A stretch of DNA of 64,000 nucleotides from Opitutia bacterium (GTDB taxonomy: Bacteria; Verrucomicrobiota; Verrucomicrobiia; Opitutales; Opitutaceae). How positions within the stretch are numbered: the first letter of the stretch is position 1; each line of letters opens with the position of its first letter. The notes under the pieces were generated by a model that saw only the letters and a program-made list of their open reading frames with translations, did no database searches and was not told where the DNA came from. This document shows, one piece after another, positions 13,820 through 20,074 of this stretch. Both the position numbers and the translations under genes were made by a program. The stretch is taken from contig JACPIT010000016.1 of assembly GCA_016187945.1 (NCBI GenBank), positions 1-64,000 on the forward strand, in the 5' to 3' direction.

Positions 13820-16800
13820 TTAAGCGGTTCTAAGACCGCGGGATTTCAACTGTTGCCCGATCTCTTTTAGCCGTGCGATCGTCGGCATGGCATATGGGCG
13901 GAACGTGACAAGCTGACCGGGACGATCTTCATCGTAGAAGAGAGCGCGGTGGGGCTTCGAGATTTTCGATGCGGCAAGGCTATCCAAAAAATTCATCGAG
14001 TCGCTGGCATCCATAACCGCCGCCACCCGCAATCCGAACTCGCTCGCCGTTTTTCGATCCAAACCACGCGTAGCGTTCCCCCATGTGTCGGCCCATGCGA
14101 TGACGTGCACACCCACTTCTGGGCCATCCCGCAGGATAGTCTTAAGCAATTCGACTGAATTGACGCCGTTCTCATCTTCGTCGTCTTCCCGCAGCGACTT
14201 GATCCGGTGCATCCCCTGAATTAGCAAAAATAGGCTGTCGGACATAGCCGCACCATCGCCTCGCCGTTGCACTTCATCAGCGATATTTGCGAGCAGGGGA
14301 GGAAAGTCTCTCTGTCTGCTAATTACCGTCGTATTCCCGGGAAAGCTCACCGCAATTTCGGCACCGTGTCCCGCCCATTCGCTGTCGGCAGTCGTGAAAT
14401 CGGCGATGACTATCCGCTCTTTGTCGAGCGACTGCTGTGTGAGAATACTGAGACACGCGGCGATGCAGATGCCCGCCCCTTCACCTTCCTCGCGTGTAAG
14501 GATTATCAGATTTCTCCCGCTCTGGCGGCGCAGTGTCGCAGCAACCGGCGGCATTATGGCGATTGGTTCACCTAGCAGCAGTTCAACCCCCTTCGATGTC
14601 CGCGGCCAGTCAGTAACCTGCAAAGCTTCGCTGAAGCGCTTGCAATCCGATAGGTGCGCAAGTTCGTTACCTTCGAAAACGATAGGAACGTGACCGTTGC
14701 GGCACAATTCGCCAACGGCCCGGAGATATTTGGGCAAATCGTCGTCCGAGAACCGTGCGACCTGAAATCGATTGTTTCCTTCGACAAGCCCGCCCATCGG
14801 GTTATAGATTGCCTCTCCGGGCTGCGACAGCGCCCTCGCCGCCTTGTTGTCATCGGCCAGGATCAGCCGGGAATCTATTTCGCTACACGGTAGGGCGATC
14901 CTCACTTTAATCTGCCCCATAATACCCGATGGGAGCTGGGCCGAGCCTGCGAGAGACTGCGTCGCGAGAAGGAAATGGATGCCGAACGAGCGCCCCTGTC
15001 GCGCCAAGCGTTCGAAGATCATCTTCGCTTGCTGCGATAGGTCGTCATTCTCGCTGAAAAATTCCTGGAATTCATCCACCACGAGCAGAATGCGCGGCAT
15101 TGAATCGGTATCTGGTCTCTCCGATTTCATCTTCGCGCGGTAGCCTGCGAGGCTATCAACTCCCGCTACGCGAAATATATCCGATCGCTGCTTGAGTTCA
15201 GTATCAAGGCCGCGCAGGACGCTCATACCGAATTCGCGCTCGCTCTCAATCGCGATGACTCTGGCATGCGGCAGTCGATGCTCAGCGTATCGTTTGAAAC
15301 CGACACCTCCCTTGAAGTCCACGAGGAAGAGCTGCACCTCGGACGGAGCATATTTCAGGGCAATGGCGGTAATGATGACATGCATTAGGTTGGTCTTTCC
15401 GGAACCGGTCCGACCCACCAACAATGCATGGGCTTCCTGCTCACCGCCCAGCATGAACGCCTGCATTGATCTCGCCCCTGCTGGCCCCAGGGGAACATTC
15501 AAGTTTTCCGACGACGATCCAGACCACCACCTATCCCGCTCTAACGACGACGCCGTGAGAATCTTTTCAAACGGCACGTCGATCTTCATGGCGGGTATAG
15601 CCACCTCGCCCGAAGTGTTAACGATCCGGCGGGTTAACTCCGCAGGTGGCTTTACGTCCAGATTGAGAGTGAATTCATCGAAGTCCTTATCTCGCCACTC
15701 GAACCCGTCCTTCTGGCTTCGGAACGCAATGATCGTTGCCGCTTGCTCCAAGTCGGAAAGAGTGAATCCATGCGGAAGACCCTTCCCTGTATCACGAAGT
15801 ATAAATGTGTATACTCCGCACCTTGGCCCATTCTTTACAATGCTCACTAACCGCCGCGCCGCTGCCTCCGTGAAGTTCACGGGGAAGTCGTAAATAACCA
15901 GGAAGCGAAACGGTTGAGCGACCTCGTGCCGCTCTCGGTTATAGTCCCGAATAGTGGCAAATTCATTCCGGAGACAAGTCTGGATTACTGTCTCCATATG
16001 CTCAGTCAAAAACGTCAACTGCTGTTCAATGTGCTGGGGTTCCGACCACGCCTTGCCGCTAATGAGATCCTTATTATGGTCGCCAAGGTGCATGAAGTCC
16101 GCCACGTTCTGCCCTAACCCGACGGGGTCGATGAAAGTGAAGCGTGCTTTTCCCGGCGGCGTATTGGCGAGCACACGCACCATGACGGAAAGCATTGCTT
16201 GAGCAGCATCCCGAATCGCTTCACCGGCCGAATTGAACAACAGACACCGTCCTTCCGTAAAAGGGACGAACGCGGGAAGGATGAATCCGAAATCGATCTG
16301 GGGAAATTGCGTTTGAAGATTATCATCCCTGATTTCGAGTTTCCCTATCCTCGCAGCAAATTCCGGCGACGGGTCAGGCGCCCACGTCTCCCAGATTGCT
16401 GAATCCCATTCGGTCGCAGCGTATTTACTTGCATCCCAAAGCGCATTGACCCTGCCGTGAAGGTCCGTTGCTATCACTGAGAACTCTCTTTCGATACGCA
16501 AATGTTCCGCAGTGAAACGAGTTTTCTCGTCAGCGAGCAACCCGGCATGCGTCGCCCGTGCCGAAACCAGTATTTTCTGCTCTGCTGAAGCAACAAGCAC
16601 ACGTCGCCTCTCATCAGCCTCAGCAATGGCGACACGCGCTTCTTCTTCCGCTGCGCGGATTTTCGAGCGCATTGATTCTGCAGCACGCCGTTCGGCTCCT
16701 TCGAGATCAGGCCAAAGCGTTTCTGACTCCCGCAGCAGCCGTCGATATTTGTCACCAATTTCCTGCACCCAGAGCCATCGTGATACGAATACGATAGGAA

Positions 16801-17416
16801 ACCACAAAAGTCCGCTTCCGAAAACAAACAGTGTTAATCCAATGATCGCGCCGATCGCCCAGCCATTTTTTGGTAAGTAGGCTAGCGGCCTGCTCTCCGT
16901 TATCTCCTTCAGTTGCTGTTCGATCGATTCAATCTGACTATTGCATTCTTCACTATCTATCGGGGGAACGTCCTTTTCGCCCGGCTTTCGCTTTTCAGAG
17001 CTATTGTTAGATGATATTTCAATGCCATACTTTTCTAAATGCGCTCTTGCCAACAGCGCCGCCTCATTCAATCGATTGCATCGTGTTCTGATCGTGTCTC
17101 TGAGCGTCGCGAATGCGCTAGACTCACCTCCTGTGCGTGACAGCAATGAGTCCTGCGCAGTCCGTTGCGCCAATTCAAACTCATCCACGGCATTCTGCTT
17201 CTGAACCCGAAACTCGGCCTCGGCCGTGGACAGATCAGCCGTCGCTTTGTCGATCGCTGTTTTGTGCGCTGCTGTCGCATTCTCCAATTGCCGCCGACAC
17301 GGCTTCGCGAGGTCCCAAAGGATCCGCATCACTAGATTATTTACCTCTTCGGGAAGTTGAAACTCAGAGAAGCCACGCGCTTCGCCGGTGCCAACGGAAG
17401 CAGGGGCAGAACTCAT
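13820..17416 (-). CDS. FtsK/SpoIIIE (EssC-like) ATPase with coiled-coil N-terminus
   Basis: A 1198-residue protein from ATG 17416; an upstream extension would run through the XRE gene in another frame. Residues 1-170 are helical coiled coil, 186-215 hold one or two membrane passes (GAIIGLTLFVFGSGLLWFPI), and 220-330 are again coiled coil. A complete ATPase domain follows with Walker A GRTGSGKT (668-675), Walker B ILLVVDEFQ (D781, E782) and a downstream LLATQSLAG motif. A second, degenerate ATPase-like domain occupies about 970-1190. This tandem ATPase plan is that of EssC/EccC, the motor of type VII secretion, though the FHA domains of EssC are replaced by coiled coil. It should bind WXG100 substrates and drive their export across the inner membrane. 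It is the first structural gene of the module. Confidence 0.85.
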   Translation of the reverse strand: MSSAPASVGTGEARGFSEFQLPEEVNNLVMRILWDLAKPCRRQLENATAAHKTAIDKATADLSTAEAEFRVQKQNAVDEFELAQRTAQDSLLSRTGGESSAFATLRDTIRTRCNRLNEAALLARAHLEKYGIEISSNNSSEKRKPGEKDVPPIDSEECNSQIESIEQQLKEITESRPLAYLPKNGWAIGAIIGLTLFVFGSGLLWFPIVFVSRWLWVQEIGDKYRRLLRESETLWPDLEGAERRAAESMRSKIRAAEEEARVAIAEADERRRVLVASAEQKILVSARATHAGLLADEKTRFTAEHLRIEREFSVIATDLHGRVNALWDASKYAATEWDSAIWETWAPDPSPEFAARIGKLEIRDDNLQTQFPQIDFGFILPAFVPFTEGRCLLFNSAGEAIRDAAQAMLSVMVRVLANTPPGKARFTFIDPVGLGQNVADFMHLGDHNKDLISGKAWSEPQHIEQQLTFLTEHMETVIQTCLRNEFATIRDYNRERHEVAQPFRFLVIYDFPVNFTEAAARRLVSIVKNGPRCGVYTFILRDTGKGLPHGFTLSDLEQAATIIAFRSQKDGFEWRDKDFDEFTLNLDVKPPAELTRRIVNTSGEVAIPAMKIDVPFEKILTASSLERDRWWSGSSSENLNVPLGPAGARSMQAFMLGGEQEAHALLVGRTGSGKTNLMHVIITAIALKYAPSEVQLFLVDFKGGVGFKRYAEHRLPHARVIAIESEREFGMSVLRGLDTELKQRSDIFRVAGVDSLAGYRAKMKSERPDTDSMPRILLVVDEFQEFFSENDDLSQQAKMIFERLARQGRSFGIHFLLATQSLAGSAQLPSGIMGQIKVRIALPCSEIDSRLILADDNKAARALSQPGEAIYNPMGGLVEGNNRFQVARFSDDDLPKYLRAVGELCRNGHVPIVFEGNELAHLSDCKRFSEALQVTDWPRTSKGVELLLGEPIAIMPPVAATLRRQSGRNLIILTREEGEGAGICIAACLSILTQQSLDKERIVIADFTTADSEWAGHGAEIAVSFPGNTTVISRQRDFPPLLANIADEVQRRGDGAAMSDSLFLLIQGMHRIKSLREDDEDENGVNSVELLKTILRDGPEVGVHVIAWADTWGNATRGLDRKTASEFGLRVAAVMDASDSMNFLDSLAASKISKPHRALFYDEDRPGQLVTFRPYAMPTIARLKEIGQQLKSRGLRTA

Positions 17417-17489
17417 GGAAGAGGTAGACTGTCGGGCAGAATCCGGGACGCAACCTTGCAATCTGCGCAACACCGCGTCGTGAACTAAT

Positions 17490-17840
17490 CTAGAGATCCA
17501 GTGTTGCACGAACCCGAACGCGATACACGCCTGTTGGCGTCTTCTTCCCCGTCTCCCACCGCGAAAGCGTCGTAGGATCGACGCGAAGCGCCCTCGCAAA
17601 CTGCTTCTGCGACCACCCTCTCCCCCGTCGAAACGCGACGAGACGCTCCGCAATGGTTTCAGCTCGGAATTCAGGCACGTAGCCGACGAAATCGTAGATC
17701 GCCGGCAGGAACCTCAGTTCAGTCTTCCGCTTGTTCCTTTCCCAATTGAGCACGCTCGTAACGTTTGCCCCCAGCTTCTTGGCCACGTCCTTCTGTTGGA
17801 GGCCGAGTTCAAGCCTCCGCTTCCGCAGGTGGTCCCCCAA
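17490..17840 (-). CDS. Tandem XRE-type HTH regulator at the island edge
   Basis: A 116-residue protein with two Cro/C1-type HTH units: [20 protein letters not shown] (about 5-60) and [20 protein letters not shown] with the recognition helix [15 protein letters not shown] (about 66-105). The start used is a TTG preceded by AAGGA. In-frame codons continue open upstream and read PKELKT before TLGDH, like the N-terminal extension I recall in this family, but contain no ATG or GTG. It is divergent from the comM remnant and transcribed toward the FtsK gene 73 bases on, so it may regulate that module. It could also be a leftover from the mobile element. Confidence 0.78.
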   Translation of the reverse strand: MGDHLRKRRLELGLQQKDVAKKLGANVTSVLNWERNKRKTELRFLPAIYDFVGYVPEFRAETIAERLVAFRRGRGWSQKQFARALRVDPTTLSRWETGKKTPTGVYRVRVRATLDL

Positions 17841-17931
17841 GGTCTTTAATTCCTTGGGAAACGCGGAACTCGCTGGTTTCCGGCCACGTAGGGTGATCGG
17901 CCCGCACCGCGATAAAAAGGCAACAAACGAG
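17841..17931. other. Right junction of the island with comM
   Basis: Sequence upstream of about 17926 encodes nothing resembling ComM, while from TGCCCGTGCGG (17932) onward the reading is textbook ComM. The codons just before the ComM match (GAT AAA AAG GCA ACA AAC GAG) do not fit the family's usual A-M-N-P-C-P-C-G. The breakpoint therefore lies in roughly 17905-17932. I cannot define a terminal inverted repeat or target duplication without the left junction. Confidence 0.6.
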
Positions 17932-18411
17932 TGCCCGTGCGGATATTTGGGAGATCCGAAAAGGGAGTGCCGCTGCGCGCCGTCGCAGATTCAGCGCTAC
18001 CGCAATCGCGTCAGCGGCCCGCTCCTCGACCGCATCGACATCCACGTCGAAGCCCCCGCGCTCTCGCTCACCGAACTCCGCACCGAAAAAACCGCCGAGC
18101 CGTCCACGGACATCCGCACCCGCGTCGAAACCGCGCGCACCGTGCAGCGCGAACGCTTCCGCGACTCCCGCACGGGCGCCAACGCCCGCATGACGCAGGC
18201 GCAGATCAAACGCCACTGCCACCTCGACTCGTCGCTCGGCGATCTGCTCCAGCAGGCGATGGAACAACTCAGCCTCAGCGCCCGCGCCTACGACCGCATC
18301 CTGAAAGTTGCCCGCACGATCGCCGACCTCGCCGCCGCCGAAAAAATCGCCGCCCCGCACCTCCTCGAAGCCATCCAATACCGCTCGCTCGACCGCAACG
18401 TGTTCTACTGA
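17926..18411 (+). pseudogene. comM: 3' remnant of comM/yifB (Mg-chelatase-like AAA+ ATPase)
   Basis: About 161 residues are present out of the roughly 500 of ComM/YifB. They start at [16 protein letters not shown] and continue through [20 protein letters not shown] to the family's C-terminal helical domain ([20 protein letters not shown]) and the terminal ALQYR-like [11 protein letters not shown]. The N-terminal Lon-like domain and the Walker motifs are absent: the frame runs back into unrelated island sequence. ComM is a helicase that promotes branch migration during natural transformation, and the comM gene is a known insertion target of genomic islands in other bacteria. The intact 5' portion should lie left of the window if the island is a simple insertion. 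Confidence 0.85.
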
Positions 18412-18434
18412 TTCGCTCCTCGCCCATCTCCCGG

Positions 18435-18761
18435 ATGAAGCCGTTCCATCTCCTGTTCGCGTTTGCTGCGTTGCCGTTGCTGGCGTTCCCATTCGTGGCT
18501 TTTGCAGCAGTGTTCTGGGTCGCGAGCCTCGGCAGCATCGCCACGTTTTCGGCCGGCAAAGTCGGCATCCTCCTCGTCGCCGGACTCGCTCAGGCAACGG
18601 TGCTCATCCATCCGATAGTCTACGGATTTTCGCTGACCAAAGCCCTGCGCGCCGCCCGCGCTGGCGACGAGTCCGCCGCGCTTCGCATCAGCCTCTATCC
18701 CGTCGGCCTCGTCGGCGCGAGCCTGGTGCTCTTCCTGATCTGGACGTCGGTGGGACGCTGA
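18435..18761 (+). CDS. Small three-segment membrane protein
   Basis: A 108-residue protein with hydrophobic segments at about residues 5-35 (very long, possibly two passes), 43-70 and 88-104, and a charged loop (LRAARAGDESAALR) between the last two. It starts 23 bases after the comM remnant, so it was probably cotranscribed with intact comM. Its 3' end overlaps the convergent gene at 18688 by 74 bases. The family is not recognised. Confidence 0.6.
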   Translation: MKPFHLLFAFAALPLLAFPFVAFAAVFWVASLGSIATFSAGKVGILLVAGLAQATVLIHPIVYGFSLTKALRAARAGDESAALRISLYPVGLVGASLVLFLIWTSVGR

Positions 18762-19338
18762 GCGTCGGCAACACCTCGCCGAGCAACTCCCGCGCGATCA
18801 CGCGATACGCCGGGCGATACTCCACCGCGAACGTCTTCGAGTGATGCACCGCCGGCCAGTCGGCTGCGCGCATCTTTTCGCCAAACGCCCGCGCCGCCTC
18901 CGCCGTGAACGGCAGCTTTTTCTCCTCCGCTAACGCGACCGCTTGACGCCACGCGGCCACCAGATCACCACGCGGGCCGAATTTCTTCTCCGCCGTCGCC
19001 ACGAACGCGTGCACGAGTTTCGCGGAATCGCCGCCGCGCGCCACGAACGACCTCAAGTGGACGCGCACGAGCGCACCGTCGGGCGAGATCGCATCGACGA
19101 GCGGCTCGGCCGGACCGTCGCCGAGTGCGGCCAGTTCATCGTCCATCCACCGACGCGCCGCCGCCTCATCGGTCGCCGCGTGCTCCGCGCCGAGCACGGC
19201 CTGGAAGAGTAGCTTGTAGCAGTCCCGCGCCTCCATCCTCGGGTAGCGCTTCGCGTGCGCGAGCAGCACCGGGCGAAAGTCGGCGGCAGGCGCGCCGAGG
19301 GCGCAGAACAACGAGCAAACGAAAAACAGCGAACGCAT
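18688..19338 (-). CDS. Secreted hypothetical protein
   Basis: A 216-residue protein with a signal peptide (about residues 1-19). The mature part includes YPRMEARDCYKLLFQAVLGA, EHAATDEAAARRWMDDELAA and FVARGGDSAKLVHAFVATA, a pattern shared by a family of bacterial hypothetical proteins of about 200 residues that I cannot name functionally. The last 25 residues are Arg/Gly/Ser-rich and overlap the convergent membrane-protein gene, so the natural end of the protein may be earlier. No catalytic motif is apparent. Confidence 0.7.
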   Translation of the reverse strand: MRSLFFVCSLFCALGAPAADFRPVLLAHAKRYPRMEARDCYKLLFQAVLGAEHAATDEAAARRWMDDELAALGDGPAEPLVDAISPDGALVRVHLRSFVARGGDSAKLVHAFVATAEKKFGPRGDLVAAWRQAVALAEEKKLPFTAEAARAFGEKMRAADWPAVHHSKTFAVEYRPAYRVIARELLGEVLPTLSVPPTSRSGRAPGSRRRGRRDRG

Positions 19339-19423
19339 CGCACCTCAGCGAGCCTCAACGCGCGTGCAGCGCAAGCGCCGGCAGCGTCACGCGCTCGCTT
19401 GCCGCGGACTCCTTGTGCGCAAT

Positions 19424-19909
19424 TCAGGCGGCACACGATTGCGCCGGAGTCGCGACCGCGCCCGGCCACGACGCAAACCGCCCCGCGCCGCCGCGGCGCC
19501 AGAGCGCCACAATCTCCGCGAACAGTTCGTTCTGTCGCGCGCTTTCGCTCGGCAGGTGAACAAACGCGGTCGCACCCGCCGCCGCGGCGCGCGCGGCATC
19601 GCATTCGTCGCCGCCCGCGCTCAGCGCCAGCACCGGCAACGCGTGAAACGCGCCGCTCCCACGCAGCCAGCGCACCCAATCGAGTTTCGTCGTCAGCGGT
19701 GTCTTCAGACTAAGCAGCACGAGATCGGGCAGCGGAAAAAACGTCCGGTCCGCGTAGCCGTCCTGGCCTTCCAGATAGGCGATGGCCTCCGCCGTGCCGC
19801 ACGCCCACGCGACACGCGGCGGCGGCGCGGCGCCCCGCAAAGCGGCAGTGAAACAGCGGAAAGCGTCTTCGTCGCTCTCGATCAACAGCACGGTCGGTGT
19901 GTCGGGCAT
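19424..19909 (-). CDS. Receiver-like (pseudo-receiver) protein lacking the phospho-Asp
   Basis: A 161-residue protein with the fold pattern of a response-regulator receiver: TVLLIESDEDAFRCFTAALR at the start (acidic pocket E-S-D-E-D) and VLALSAGGDECDAARAAAAG for the signalling strand. The phospho-accepting Asp is replaced by Ser in DLVLLSLKTP. The usual K-P near the end is HLPSES instead of xKP. It therefore probably cannot be phosphorylated in the normal way and may act as a phosphorylation-independent adaptor. The gene stands alone, 85 bases from the secreted protein gene downstream. Confidence 0.75.
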   Translation of the reverse strand: MPDTPTVLLIESDEDAFRCFTAALRGAAPPPRVAWACGTAEAIAYLEGQDGYADRTFFPLPDLVLLSLKTPLTTKLDWVRWLRGSGAFHALPVLALSAGGDECDAARAAAAGATAFVHLPSESARQNELFAEIVALWRRGGAGRFASWPGAVATPAQSCAA

Positions 19910-19990
19910 GGCTCCGAGTGTGCCGCGTCACAGACGCACGCGTGACGGGGTGAACGCCGCATCTTGCGCCGCGCGCCAGTCGCGGCCTTG

Positions 19991-20072
19991 CACGCGCCCC
20001 GGTCGCGGCAGCGCACGCGCCCCGATCGCGGCAGCGCACGCGCCCCGGTCGCGGCGTCGCACGCGCCCCGGT
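19991..20072. repeat. Tandem repeat of a 23-bp G/C-rich unit
   Basis: The 23-bp unit CACGCGCCCCGGTCGCGGCAGCG occurs three times in a row from 19991 with one or two substitutions, followed by a partial fourth copy ending at 20072. It lies just after the stop codon of the secreted propeller protein (20075) and before the pseudo-receiver gene, between two minus-strand genes. It could be a slippage-generated array or a structured 3' region. Confidence 0.75.
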
Positions 20073-20074
20073 TT

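Noticed and set aside
2171-17489. Further attC sites between island genes
   Set aside because: I looked at the gaps near 2171-2220, 7894-8110 and 11689-11700 and saw no nested dyad with a GTTRRRY core, and the genes are not oriented like a cassette array.
1-17925. Prophage interpretation of the island
   Set aside because: No terminase, portal, capsid, tail or integrase is present; DUF2589 and nuclease genes alone do not define a phage.
17931-18761. One 276-residue frame spanning the comM remnant and the small membrane protein
   Set aside because: The part before 18435 is a different frame of the comM coding sequence; only the membrane-protein part is real.
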